From Planctomycetota bacterium (GTDB lineage Bacteria > Planctomycetota > JAJSAM01 > JAJVHW01), in the NCBI GenBank assembly GCA_024280885.1, contig JAJRPF010000045.1, positions 1 through 64,000 on the forward strand: 64,000 nucleotides of DNA, written 5' to 3'. A program made the translations under genes and the position numbers. Shown here in pieces: positions 52,837 through 60,538 of the stretch (within the stretch, counting starts at the first letter, position 1; every line of letters starts with the position of its first letter). The notes under the pieces were generated by a model. The model did not search any database and was not told the DNA's origin. It saw nothing but the letters and a program-made list of their open reading frames with translations.

Positions 52837-53012
52837 CGGTGGACGATAGCAGCCCCACCCAGGCGATCGACCCAGATGAACAGCGCACATGTACTGTTCC
52901 TATGCGTGCCTGACGTCCAGATGAACCGATATCCCCCACCGACATCCAATTCGGGGAAGGAGGCGGGGGACGCGACCGAGGACGACGACGCGCGCGGCGC
53001 GCAGGCCGCCGG
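52837..53012. other. No gene seen
   Basis: About 175 bp between the TPR gene start and the lexA stop, with no convincing frame. Confidence 0.4.
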
Positions 53013-53609
53013 TCAGAGCTGCCGGATCACCGTGACGACCACGCCGCGCACCTCGACGGTGTCCGCGAAAATCGGCTTCAACCGAGAGTTTGCCGGCTGC
53101 AACCGATAGCGTCCATCCGGCTCGCGATAGAGCCGTTTCAGCGTTGCCTCGTTGCCCTCGACGACGGCCACCACCACCTGTCCGTCGCGCGCGGATGACG
53201 TCCGGTGGATCACAACCAGATCGCCATCGTGGATGCCGTCTTCGATCATGGAGTCGCCGCTCACGCGGAGCGCGTAATGGTCGCCGTCGGTCGGAAGAAC
53301 ATCGTCGGCCTCGATGAGTTCCGGAACCTCGAGGACTTCGATCGGCGAGCCCGCTGCGATCGTGCCCAGGATCTGCACGCCGGCGCTCGGGACAAAATCG
53401 GGGTCGAGGACCTCGATCGAGCGCGCGAGTTGAGGACTACGCCTGAGTGCTCCACGCCGCTCGAGGGCATTCAGGTGCTGGAAGATCGTGACGCGATGCA
53501 CGCCCATGTGCTCACCGATCTCCTCGAGCGTCGGCGAGAGACCATTCTCACGAATGTAGTCACTCAGGAAGTGCATGATGTCGAGTTGACGTCGTGTGTA
53601 GGCCCTCAT
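53013..53609 (-). CDS. lexA: LexA SOS-response repressor / autoprotease
   Basis: 198 residues from ATG 53609 with AGGAG upstream. The N-terminal winged helix (RRQLDIMHFLSDYIRENGLS, LEEIGEHMGVHRVTIFQHL) binds operators. The S24 protease domain has the cleavage bond Ala86-Gly87 in TIAAGSPI, nucleophile Ser120 in RVSGDSMIEDGI and general-base Lys158 in EATLKRLY. LexA represses DNA-damage genes and cuts itself when RecA is active. Upstream on the same strand are a 25-codon ORF and a promoter covered by a palindrome, so autoregulation is likely. No other SOS gene is adjacent. Confidence 0.95.
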   Translation of the reverse strand: MRAYTRRQLDIMHFLSDYIRENGLSPTLEEIGEHMGVHRVTIFQHLNALERRGALRRSPQLARSIEVLDPDFVPSAGVQILGTIAAGSPIEVLEVPELIEADDVLPTDGDHYALRVSGDSMIEDGIHDGDLVVIHRTSSARDGQVVVAVVEGNEATLKRLYREPDGRYRLQPANSRLKPIFADTVEVRGVVVTVIRQL

Positions 53610-53668
53610 GCTTTGCTCCTGGATTGAGTGTGTGAGGATACGGAGTCACGGAGATTGGGAGATACGGC

Positions 53669-53746
53669 CTATACCGCGAGGGCTCCGACCACTACCGCGA
53701 CCAAGCAGACGAAAACCGGGAGTTCGCAGACGATCAATCGCAACAT
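53669..53746 (-). CDS. 25-residue membrane-spanning small ORF in front of lexA
   Basis: ATG at complement 53744-53746, TAG at 53671-53669. The ribosome site is excellent: GGAGGTGA six bases before the ATG, better than that of lexA. The peptide MLRLIVCELPVFVCLVAVVV plus GALAV is almost all hydrophobic: a single membrane helix with a basic start, two Cys and one Pro. It lies about 60 bases upstream of lexA in the same transcript. The size and hydrophobicity recall SOS-induced small membrane peptides such as TisB, but there is no sequence match that I can claim. Whether it is translated is unproven. Confidence 0.55.
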   Translation of the reverse strand: MLRLIVCELPVFVCLVAVVVGALAV

Positions 53747-53765
53747 GTCTCACCTCCGTTACGGA

Positions 53766-53798
53766 ACACGACACTAACGTCCGTTAGGTGCGTGTCAA
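53766..53798 (-). promoter_or_regulatory. Promoter with overlapping operator palindrome for the small ORF and lexA
   Basis: On the minus strand TTGACA (complement 53793-53798) and TAGTGT (complement 53771-53776) are 16 bases apart. The spacer and -10 are covered by an inverted repeat: inner arms CTAACG (53774-53779) and CGTTAG (53782-53787) two bases apart, and outer arms ACACG (53766-53770) and CGTGT (53791-53795) placed symmetrically. Such a layout is that of a repressor operator blocking RNA polymerase; LexA itself is the simplest candidate, but TetR-type operators also look like this. The leader would be only about 18 bases. Confidence 0.65.
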
Positions 53799-53930
53799 GC
53801 AACATCGATGAAAACTCTCTCCGGAGGCTGGCTGTGGTGCCCAAGGAGAAGCAGCTGTCCGCGCGGCCACAAGCGCACGCGAGTGACTATCCCCGGAGGT
53901 CGGAGGCCGGTCAGGCGCTACGCTTCGGCG
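53799..53930. other. No gene seen (the usual rpmH position)
   Basis: Between the lexA promoter and rnpA. Ribosomal protein bL34 normally precedes rnpA, but no frame here matches it. Confidence 0.45.
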
Positions 53931-54359
53931 GTGGACAGTGCGCCCCCCCATCGCGATCGCCTGAGCCTGCCGTCGGGCAGCAGAGTTCGGCGTCACTCCG
54001 ACGTGCGTCGGATCTTCGATCGTGGGCGGTCGGGCGCCTCGGGCCCGGTCGTGGTCTACGCGTTTCGCCGTGACGACGAACTCCCCGCTCGGTACGGACT
54101 GGTGGTCGGCAAACGCTGGGGCAACGCCGTCCAGCGCAATCGCACAAGGCGGCTCATGCGCGAAGCGTTCCGGCTCGAGCGCAAGACACTGCCCGTCGGC
54201 TTTGACGTCCTACTCCTGCCGCGCGACCCGCTGTATCGGCTCAAGCTGGCGGACGTTCAACCGCACGTGAAGTCCGCGGTGCACACTGCCACGCGCCGCT
54301 TCCGACGCGATGGCGAGGGCACTCCGCGAGAGCGAAAAGGCAAGCGGCGCGGCAAATGA
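53931..54359 (+). CDS. rnpA: Ribonuclease P protein component
   Basis: The RnpA core is clear: [20 protein letters not shown] at the N-terminus, [42 protein letters not shown] in consecutive blocks (the RNR motif that binds RNase P RNA is [15 protein letters not shown]) and FDVLLLPR. The C-terminal extension is basic. It pairs with the catalytic RNA to mature tRNA 5' ends. GTG 53931 fits the family start; ATG 53808 in the same frame would add 41 residues with no family match and no ribosome site. The stop overlaps the yidD start (ATGA). Confidence 0.88.
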   Translation: MDSAPPHRDRLSLPSGSRVRRHSDVRRIFDRGRSGASGPVVVYAFRRDDELPARYGLVVGKRWGNAVQRNRTRRLMREAFRLERKTLPVGFDVLLLPRDPLYRLKLADVQPHVKSAVHTATRRFRRDGEGTPRERKGKRRGK

Positions 54360-54583
54360 GCCCGACCGCCCGCGCCCTCCGCGCCTTGGTGCGCGGCTAT
54401 CAGCTCTTCCTCTCGCCGCTCCTGCCGGCGTCGTGTCGCTTCGAGCCGAGTTGCTCGCGCTACGCGACGGAAGCACTCACGACGCACGGCGCCTGGCGAG
54501 GAACGCTCCTGACGGTCAGCCGCATCTGGCGCTGCCGCCCGGGCGGCGGCTCCGGGTACGACCCGGTTCCGATACCTGAGTGA
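54356..54583 (+). CDS. yidD: Membrane protein insertion efficiency factor YidD
   Basis: 75 residues starting at ATG 54356, overlapping the rnpA stop. Typical for the family: [40 protein letters not shown] and [17 protein letters not shown], with the conserved cysteines in SC-x-F-x-PSCS and RC. It works with YidC at the inner membrane. YidC, often next to it, is not present in the window. Confidence 0.93.
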   Translation: MSPTARALRALVRGYQLFLSPLLPASCRFEPSCSRYATEALTTHGAWRGTLLTVSRIWRCRPGGGSGYDPVPIPE

Positions 54584-54811
54584 CAGGCACGGAGCGGGAT
54601 GGGGATAGAGAGGCGGAGCCACCGATACGGCAGCGTCGATGCGGAGCCAGGACAATTTCCACAGAGTTCGGATTACCGGCACGCCAAAGAGCGCGTCGGC
54701 AGCGTCCGCGACGCACAGCGGCGCCGTGCGAAGCGTAGCGAGCACAAACAATGATAAGGCCCGCCGCGAACGTGCCGACGCTGCGCGAAGCGAAGTCCAC
54801 ACACGTTCGCC
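54584..54811. other. Gene-free stretch
   Basis: About 230 bp with scattered GCGAAGC and GCGAGC words similar to those in the 57240-57835 region, and no coding frame that I can support. Confidence 0.4.
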
Positions 54812-54888
54812 GACCCATCCTCTGGCCGGGCGCGACCGAACGCCTCTCCCCCTCCAGACTGGACTTGCGCTCGGTCGGAGGATGGGTC
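54812..54888 (-). terminator. Large hairpin at the 3' end of the PpiD-like gene
   Basis: Outer arms GACCCATCCTC (54812-54822) and GAGGATGGGTC (54878-54888) and inner arms CGACCGA (54833-54839) and TCGGTCG (54871-54877) give an 18-bp stem with one internal loop. It overlaps the stop codon of the minus-strand gene (54887-54889). A terminator or 3'-end structure is likely. Confidence 0.6.
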
Positions 54889-56896
54889 AGCGAGCCGCCT
54901 GTTCGTCCTCGTCGTCGCCCGTGTCCGCAGGCTTCTCCGGCTTGGTCAACTCGAGTTGGAAGCGCCTTGCAAGCTCCTCGTCACTCGCGAGCTTCACGCG
55001 TTCCGGTCCAAGCTCTTGCATGAGCATCAGCCGCGCCGCACGCAACTCGTATGGCTGGATCTCCTGCGGCGTCGGCAGGCTCTTCTCATCGACACGAATG
55101 AGGTACGCCCCTTCCGACCGATCATCGAGGAGGACCGACTTCCGGAACGAGCCGGGCTCGGTGGTCGTCAGGAACGGATAGTCACGCACGACGCGATTAC
55201 GATGCTGGATCGCTTCGCGGGCCTGCTCCAGAGCCGGATCAGGAGTCTCGTCGGGCGCCGTGATGGGGAGAGCGCGCTCGGGCGTTGACTGGTTGAAGCG
55301 ACGCAAAACGCGGACTTCGAGTCCGTCGGCCTGCGCGGCCTCTTCGAGTGTCATGTCGCCAGCGGTGACCTTCTCGCGCATCGCCTCGAGTTGCTTGCGA
55401 GCCCGATCGCGGACCTGGTACTCGCGCCACATCTCGAGGATCTCATCCCGCGCCTCATCCAGTTCCCGTATGCGCGACGGCGTGAAACCGGCCAGACGCA
55501 CAACCATGTAGCCACGATCATCGAGCGCGCTCCCGAGTCGTGTCGTCGGAACCGGCACGGTGTGTACGCTCGGCGTGAACGTCTTGTCTCCGGTTGGCCC
55601 CCTGAGGGACGTGCGCACGACCGACGCAAGTTCGCTCTCGCGACCGAGGTCGTCAGGGAATTTGTCGGAGAAGTCCGTGTCGGAGAGCGGCTTGTCATTC
55701 TGTGTGACCTGCACGCCCAGCACTTCGAGATCCTGCGCCAGATCGGCGAACGACTTGCCCTCGCGTTCGGCGCGGGCAGCGAAGAGCGCCAGGAACTCGC
55801 GTCCGAGGACCTCCTTGAGGATCGGTGCGCGCCAGTACTTCTGATAGCGCTCGACGAAGTCCTCGGGGGGCGTATCGAGCGTGGGGTCAGGAGGCGTCAC
55901 CGGAGCGTCGCCCTGCTTCCCGCCATCCTCCCACGCTTTCACCCGGTCTGCGTGCAGCTTCAGCGCATCGGAGTACCGCACACGGGCGCCTGCAAGCCAG
56001 TTCTGGCGCGTGTAAATGGTGTCGCGTCCACCGTGGTACTCGCGCAATCCGAGCGTATCGACGGCCTTGGGATCAGCGTCGATCGCGCCCTCGTCGCGGA
56101 GGAAGTTCTCGATCTCCGTCAGTTGCACCTCGCTCATATCGCGCACGCGCAAGTAGGCAACCTCGACAACCTTCTGCGGCGAGATGCGGAGCTTCGCCGA
56201 TGCGGCGGGCGTACGACCGTAGTCCCGAAGTTCGTCGTCGGTCGGCTCCAACGCGGCGACGTCGTCGCGCAGAGCGGAGAATGACCGCGCGACATACGAC
56301 ACAGAGATCTTTTCGTTCTGCGTCTGCCACCGCTCGAACGCGGTGCGGGACGGCACCAGCGAGAACGCGGTCTGGTAGACGCTCCGATACTCATTAATCC
56401 GCAGAAGTTCCGCGATCGTGCGCGTGAACGCGGCGTCGGTCAGACGGCCGTTGCTCGCCCGCCGCAGAGTCTCGTGATACGTGCGGACGTCGAAGTCTCC
56501 GCCCGTGGGCCCCTGACCGACCCTTTCGACGATCTGGTCAATGGCCGACTGCGGGACGTACACACCTTCGGCCTCGGCGGCCGCATTCATCAGGATGTGA
56601 GACCACACGCCCTCGTCGCCGTCTTGCTCGCGCGCGCCGAGCAGCCGGGTCGTCGCCCGAAAGCGGAAGTAGGCGGACTCGAACTCCTCCTGACTGACCT
56701 CCACGCGCTCCCCGGCGACGACGTACGAACCCGCCAACGCTCCGCCCGTACCGAGCGCGTCGCTGCAGCCCCCGAACGACGGCGCCGCGAACGTGATGCA
56801 CAGGGCAATCAGGAGCGCGAACATAAGACGCCGCTTCCAGGCATCCCAGAGCGTCTCTTCCTCGTGCAGTTCAAGATCGAGCGGATTCTCTTCCAT
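54887..56896 (-). CDS. PpiD/SurA-like periplasmic folding factor (membrane-anchored)
   Basis: ATG 56896, GGAG upstream, gives 669 residues. A cytoplasmic acidic start (MEENPLDLELHEEETLWDAW) is followed by one membrane helix (LMFALLIALCITFAAPSFGG) and a large periplasmic part. The first region looks like SurA_N/PpiD_N (VSQEEFESAYFRFRATTRLL, LMNAAAEAEGVYVPQSAIDQ, RTYHETLRRASNGRLTDAAF). The later region is helical with no clear parvulin core; the end repeats RVDEKSLPTPQEIQPYELRA as in PpiD C-termini. It would chaperone outer-membrane or periplasmic clients. Loss of the isomerase core is common in such proteins. The family is assigned by layout. Confidence 0.65.
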   Translation of the reverse strand: MEENPLDLELHEEETLWDAWKRRLMFALLIALCITFAAPSFGGCSDALGTGGALAGSYVVAGERVEVSQEEFESAYFRFRATTRLLGAREQDGDEGVWSHILMNAAAEAEGVYVPQSAIDQIVERVGQGPTGGDFDVRTYHETLRRASNGRLTDAAFTRTIAELLRINEYRSVYQTAFSLVPSRTAFERWQTQNEKISVSYVARSFSALRDDVAALEPTDDELRDYGRTPAASAKLRISPQKVVEVAYLRVRDMSEVQLTEIENFLRDEGAIDADPKAVDTLGLREYHGGRDTIYTRQNWLAGARVRYSDALKLHADRVKAWEDGGKQGDAPVTPPDPTLDTPPEDFVERYQKYWRAPILKEVLGREFLALFAARAEREGKSFADLAQDLEVLGVQVTQNDKPLSDTDFSDKFPDDLGRESELASVVRTSLRGPTGDKTFTPSVHTVPVPTTRLGSALDDRGYMVVRLAGFTPSRIRELDEARDEILEMWREYQVRDRARKQLEAMREKVTAGDMTLEEAAQADGLEVRVLRRFNQSTPERALPITAPDETPDPALEQAREAIQHRNRVVRDYPFLTTTEPGSFRKSVLLDDRSEGAYLIRVDEKSLPTPQEIQPYELRAARLMLMQELGPERVKLASDEELARRFQLELTKPEKPADTGDDEDEQAAR

Positions 56897-57240
56897 CAAG
56901 CGGGCTCCGGACAGAGGGCAGCCTTCAACGCGGCAACGCCGCGCAGGCAGTCATGCGAATTCCGCATCTTACCCGCCGCGGTCACTGCCACCGAAGGAGG
57001 GGCGGCGGGTTCTGCGAGGTAGTCTGCGCGACAGACCGAGCGACGCCACCGAGAGCGCAGCGTGGATCGCACCCCACCGAGGCGTCGAAACCCCGTGCCA
57101 GGCTCAGTTTCCTCGGCGCAGCGCCCCAAGAACACAAGGGCGCAAGTCCTCGACGCACCGAAAAATCGCCCCAGACCCGGCACTCCGACGCAGCGCACCC
57201 CACCGCTAGATCGAGACTCAGAAGCCGATCACATCCCAGC
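56897..57240. other. Gene-free stretch, first part
   Basis: About 340 bp before the repeat region. A stem GCGCCC (57121-57126) with GGGCGC (57138-57143) is visible. Long frames on the minus strand here have Cys/Arg-rich composition typical of non-coding GC-rich DNA and are not accepted. Confidence 0.45.
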
Positions 57241-57251
57241 TGGGCCCTCCA

Positions 57252-57837
57252 TGTGCACTGCACAGAGCGAACGCCGCGTCGTCGATCGGACCGCCCCCAA
57301 CGCAACACCAGATCCGCGTGGCAAGACCCGTGAGGCGCAGGGAGCGGACTCCGCCTGCGAAACGCGCCCTCGCGACGAGCGCACAGATGCATCGCGGGAG
57401 CGACCCGACGCGCGGCCACAACATGAAGCGCCACCCCCGTTGAGCAGTCGGAGCCGCGACCGAAGCCGAACATGCGAGCGAAGCGAGCGTGGCGACGGAG
57501 TCGCCACAAACGCAAGAACGAGCACCGCGAGTGGCGGGCCGTGAGCTCCGCTCGCGGCATGACACTCGCGGCGTGAGGCGCAGGGAGCGGATTCCGCCTG
57601 CGAAACCAGCCAGCGCGACGTGCGCCCTCACGCGTCGAGGCCACACTCCGATGCGGGCTCCCGAACTCCAAACGCAGCCCCAGTTGAAGCAGCCGGAGCC
57701 GCGACCGAAGCCGAACATGCGAGCGAGAGCGAGCGGGTCGCCGGAGGCGACCCAAACACAACGCAGCGTGCCGACGGAGTCGGCACAACGCAACACAGCT
57801 TGGCCCCCCGTGTGCGAAGCACACGGCGCGCCAAGCT
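57252..57837. repeat. Array of small hairpins with three-base loops
   Basis: At least five stems of 8-9 bp with three-base loops: 57489-57507 (GTGGCGAC, loop GGA), 57538-57558 (GCCGTGAGC, loop TCC, one G-T pair), 57735-57753 (GGGTCGCC, loop GGA), 57768-57786 (GTGCCGAC, loop GGA), 57808-57826 (CCGTGTGC, loop GAA). A shorter one, TGTGC with loop ACT, is at 57252-57264. The stems differ in sequence but keep pairing on both sides. The last sits inside an outer stem AGCTTGGC/GCCAAGCT (57797-57804 and 57830-57837) that overlaps the scpB stop. Confidence 0.78.
57331..57800 (+). repeat. About 244-bp imperfect tandem repeat, two copies
   Basis: Landmark TGAGGCGCAGGGAGCGGA occurs at 57331 and 57574, and GAGCCGCGACCGAAGCCGAA at 57451 and 57696, giving a period of about 243-245 bp. 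The copies have diverged, and the hairpins differ between them. Confidence 0.7.
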
Positions 57838-58651
57838 ACCGCAGCAACTCCCGATCGCTCGGCAGGTCGCGCAGGTCGCGGAGTCCGAAGATCTCCAGGA
57901 ACGCGGCCGTCGTGCCGTAGAGCAGCGGCGAGCCCGGTAGGTCCGCGCGCCCGGCCACGCGAACGACGCCCTTCTCGACGAGCGTACGGAGTACCTCACC
58001 GCTCGCGACGCCGCGGATCTTCTCTACGTCAACGCGCAGGACCGGCTGCCGATACGCGACGATCGCAAGAGTCTCGATCGCCGCCGGGCTCAATTTCTCG
58101 GAACTGGTCTTGCGACCGAGGCGGGAAAGAAGCTCCGAGAGCGTTGCCTCCGTCCGGAGCTGATAGCCGCCGCCGAGTTCCTGTATCCCAAACGCGCGAG
58201 CCGTTGCCGTGTAGTGCGCTTGTAGAGACTCGAGGGCATCGCGTACGTCGCCGGCATCCACGTCGCCCGCAAGGCTCTGTAGTCGCCGAAACGGGACGGG
58301 ATCAGTCGCCGCGAAGAGTAGCGCCTCGATCCGCGTCGCCAGCGGGATCGAGCGCCAGGCCTCGAGATTCGCATCCGGCTCGACGGGCTCGGCATCGGCA
58401 TCGGCATCGGCGCCAGCGTCCGGAGCGTCGATCACTCCGCCAACGAGTTCACTCTTCGGACTCGCGGCAGACGGAGCAGCGGCAGACGGGGCGGCGGCAG
58501 ACGGGCCTTGCGGCGCGGGATCGCCGGCGTCCTCTTGCTCAGGTGCGTCCGCTGCGGTTGTCGCCGCGCGAAGTGCGCTCGCGGCAATGGTCGGGCGCGG
58601 GGGCTCCTCGCTCTCGGAGGCTCGGTCCTGGCCCGTGTCGGAGGCATCCAT
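57836..58651 (-). CDS. scpB: Segregation and condensation protein B
   Basis: ATG 58651 follows GAGGAG; a GTG at 58657 overlapping the upstream stop is also possible. About 271 residues. The first 100 are disordered and repetitive (AAPSAAAPSAA, DADADAEP). The winged-helix ScpB core follows: RIEALLFAATDPVPFRRLQS, LESLQAHYTATARAFGIQEL, the conserved KLSPAAIETLAIVAYRQP and VDVEKIRGVASGEVLRTLVE, then PGSPLLYGTTAAFLEIFGL. ScpB binds ScpA and SMC to shape chromosomes; scpA is not in the window. The long acidic/Ala N-terminal tail is unusual for the family (E. coli-type homologues are about 190). Confidence 0.92.
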   Translation of the reverse strand: MDASDTGQDRASESEEPPRPTIAASALRAATTAADAPEQEDAGDPAPQGPSAAAPSAAAPSAASPKSELVGGVIDAPDAGADADADAEPVEPDANLEAWRSIPLATRIEALLFAATDPVPFRRLQSLAGDVDAGDVRDALESLQAHYTATARAFGIQELGGGYQLRTEATLSELLSRLGRKTSSEKLSPAAIETLAIVAYRQPVLRVDVEKIRGVASGEVLRTLVEKGVVRVAGRADLPGSPLLYGTTAAFLEIFGLRDLRDLPSDRELLR

Positions 58652-58653
58652 CG

Positions 58654-59862
58654 TCACTCCTCGTCCTCAGCGCGGGGCGTACCCGCATCGTCCGTGGCCG
58701 GCGTCGAAGTTCGCGGCCCCGCACGCTCAGCAGCCGGAACGGCCGAGTCAGCCGGAGCCGCCAGCCAGGGGACCAACCCCTGACCGGCACGCCGCACCTC
58801 GACGTTCGCACGTTGGATCGCACGTTTCCGCCACGCAAGATACTCGGGCACACCGACTGGCTTCGCCGTGAGACCCGCCACAATCTGCTCGCGCAGTTCC
58901 GGCCACGACTCGGTTTGCCCCTGCGTCCTGGCAACGATCTTGATCACTTCGAACCAACGCTTGCCATCGGACGCCTCAAAGGCCCGCGGTGCGAGCACCT
59001 CGCCCGCGGATGCGGCGAAGAGCTCCGTGGCTCGCTCACGAGGGTGGATTTCGTCGCGAGCGAAGGGCGGCGGCGTAGCGGGCGGGCGGAGCCCCAGACG
59101 GCGCGCGAGAAGGGTCAGGTCGGCACCCGCCCCGAGTCGGGCGACCGCATCGTCCGCAGCCGCCTTGTTCGGGAAGGTCAGTGCGCGTACCTCGACCCGG
59201 TCGACGCGGATCTGATCGAGACGCACGAGGCGATCGCGCAGGAGAGCGACGCGAGAGAGGCGGCGCGCGTCGCGCTCGAACTCCGCAATCGAACGACCGA
59301 ACGACGACGCCAGCATCTCTTCCAGGGATGCATCGGCGCCGAACTCGATCCGAACCTTCTTGCGCCGGGCCTGGATGTGCTCGTCTGCACGCGCTCTCAC
59401 CAGTTCCGGTGCGACGTCCACCCCGTGTCGCTCCGCCTCGAGTCCCACGAGCGCCTCGTCCACCAGTTGCCCGAGCGGATCGCGCGCCCGATCGGGAAAG
59501 TAGCGCAGGATGAAGTCGGCCAGTCCCGCCTCGGTGATGGGGCGCCCGCCAACGACGTAGAGTGTACGCCCCTCGTCGGATGGAGACGGCAACCCCGTCT
59601 CGGCCGGCAGTCGCCCTGGATCCGCGATCGGAGGCAACGGCGCACGCACGCGCACGGGCTCGGGCAGACGCTCGTCGAGCGGGTCGCGGCCACGGCCGTC
59701 GTCATCAATCCGCGGGACCGGCGGGCGGGCTGCTAAGCGCTCTGGTGTGCTCCGCGTCGCACCTCTGGTCGATGCGGCGCACGCGCCGAGCAACGTCAGC
59801 ACCAGCGTCAAGTGAAGCGCTGACCAGAACGGGCGCGCCCACGTTCCGCGCACGGAGCGCAT
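58654..59862 (-). CDS. SurA-like lipoprotein (peptidyl-prolyl isomerase family, N-terminal domain)
   Basis: Lipobox LLGAC follows a signal peptide starting at ATG 59862 (MRSVRGTWARPFWSALHLTL). The mature protein has a Pro/Arg linker, a SurA-N-like helical region (LADFILRYFPDRARDPLGQL, ALVGLEAERHGVDVAPELVR) and a part resembling a PPIC domain (VRALTFPNKAAADDAVARL, LTLLARRLGLRPPAT, FEASDGKRWFEVIKIVARTQ). It probably helps fold exported proteins. Three more in-frame ATG codons lie upstream in the 18-bp repeats (59880, 59898, 59916), so the true start is uncertain. The stop overlaps the scpB start region. Confidence 0.65.
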   Translation of the reverse strand: MRSVRGTWARPFWSALHLTLVLTLLGACAASTRGATRSTPERLAARPPVPRIDDDGRGRDPLDERLPEPVRVRAPLPPIADPGRLPAETGLPSPSDEGRTLYVVGGRPITEAGLADFILRYFPDRARDPLGQLVDEALVGLEAERHGVDVAPELVRARADEHIQARRKKVRIEFGADASLEEMLASSFGRSIAEFERDARRLSRVALLRDRLVRLDQIRVDRVEVRALTFPNKAAADDAVARLGAGADLTLLARRLGLRPPATPPPFARDEIHPRERATELFAASAGEVLAPRAFEASDGKRWFEVIKIVARTQGQTESWPELREQIVAGLTAKPVGVPEYLAWRKRAIQRANVEVRRAGQGLVPWLAAPADSAVPAAERAGPRTSTPATDDAGTPRAEDEE

Positions 59863-59913
59863 CAGACCCAGTACCCACATCAGACCCAGTGCCCGCATCA
59901 GACCCAGTGCCCG
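59860..59913 (+). repeat. 18-bp tandem repeat carrying in-frame start codons
   Basis: CATCAGACCCAGTACCCA (59860-59877), CATCAGACCCAGTGCCCG (59878-59895) and again (59896-59913). On the minus strand each copy ends with ATG in the same frame, giving MRALGL-type repeats before the signal peptide. Confidence 0.88.
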
Positions 59914-59947
59914 CATCAAGAAAACAGTACCCACGTCAGACGACGTG

Positions 59948-60538
59948 TCAGCGGCTCCCGCCCTGCAGGTAGGTCTTCATCTTGCGCCACGACTTGTTTC
60001 GGTCGCGCCATTTGTCGGTGGCCTTGAAGCGTACTTCGCGGGTCTTCGTGGACCACCAAGTCTGGAGGATCTCCTGAATGATCGCGAGCCCGACCTGATC
60101 GCTCGAGCTCCCCTTCATCAGGTCGACGATCTGCTCCGCGAATGCGGCGCGCGTCCTGCGCACCTGCGGATCGTCGAGGTTCTCGGTCTTGAAACGCACG
60201 ATGGCCGCCTGCGCAGCCTGGTTCCGATAGACCTGGAGATCGTCGTCCTTGCTGTTGTTGATGATCGCCGTGAGTGCGGTGAAGTCATCGAGCGCGGACT
60301 TCTTGTCACGGTAGGCCTCGATCGCCTCCTTGCGAGGGTCACGTGCCGCCTGGACGGCGGCCTCGGCCGCGGCTGCTTTTGCCGTGAGCGCTCGCTGCAG
60401 CAGCGTCTCGATCGTCGGCATATCCGCAGCGTCCGGCGCCTTCGCCGCAGCGAGGCCAACTGGCACAGCGGCGCTGACAAGCAACGCGAAGAGAGACAGT
60501 GCGCCCGCGCGTATCACGACAGATCGAACCAAGCTCAT
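59948..60538 (-). CDS. Secreted helical protein, translationally coupled to its neighbour
   Basis: ATG 60538 overlaps the TGA of the upstream gene (ATGA). 196 residues with a signal peptide (MSLVRSVVIRAGALSLFALLVS, cleavage near GLAAA). The mature part is helical and charged (RDPRKEAIEAYRDKKSALDD, LQVYRNQAAQAAIVRFKTEN, AAFAEQIVDLMKGSSSDQVG). The tail is rich in Lys/Arg/Trp (DKWRDRNKSWRKMKTYLQG). No family is recognised. Coupling implies a shared envelope function with the 60535-62049 protein. Confidence 0.6.
   Translation of the reverse strand: MSLVRSVVIRAGALSLFALLVSAAVPVGLAAAKAPDAADMPTIETLLQRALTAKAAAAEAAVQAARDPRKEAIEAYRDKKSALDDFTALTAIINNSKDDDLQVYRNQAAQAAIVRFKTENLDDPQVRRTRAAFAEQIVDLMKGSSSDQVGLAIIQEILQTWWSTKTREVRFKATDKWRDRNKSWRKMKTYLQGGSR

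Noticed and set aside
53766-53795. Reading the lexA upstream palindrome as a TetR-family operator
   Set aside because: The shape fits TetR operators too, but no TetR gene is nearby, while it covers the promoter of lexA, which usually regulates itself; not excluded.
57001-57250. Search for RNase P RNA, tmRNA or SRP RNA in the gene-free stretch
   Set aside because: None of the conserved core words (for example GAGGAAAGTCC, or a GGTTCGATTCC-type end) is present.
56982-57824. A 280-codon Cys/Arg-rich minus-strand frame and overlapping ones in the repeat region
   Set aside because: Made from tandem repeats and hairpins; no ribosome site, no domain, and biased composition. Better explained as non-coding.
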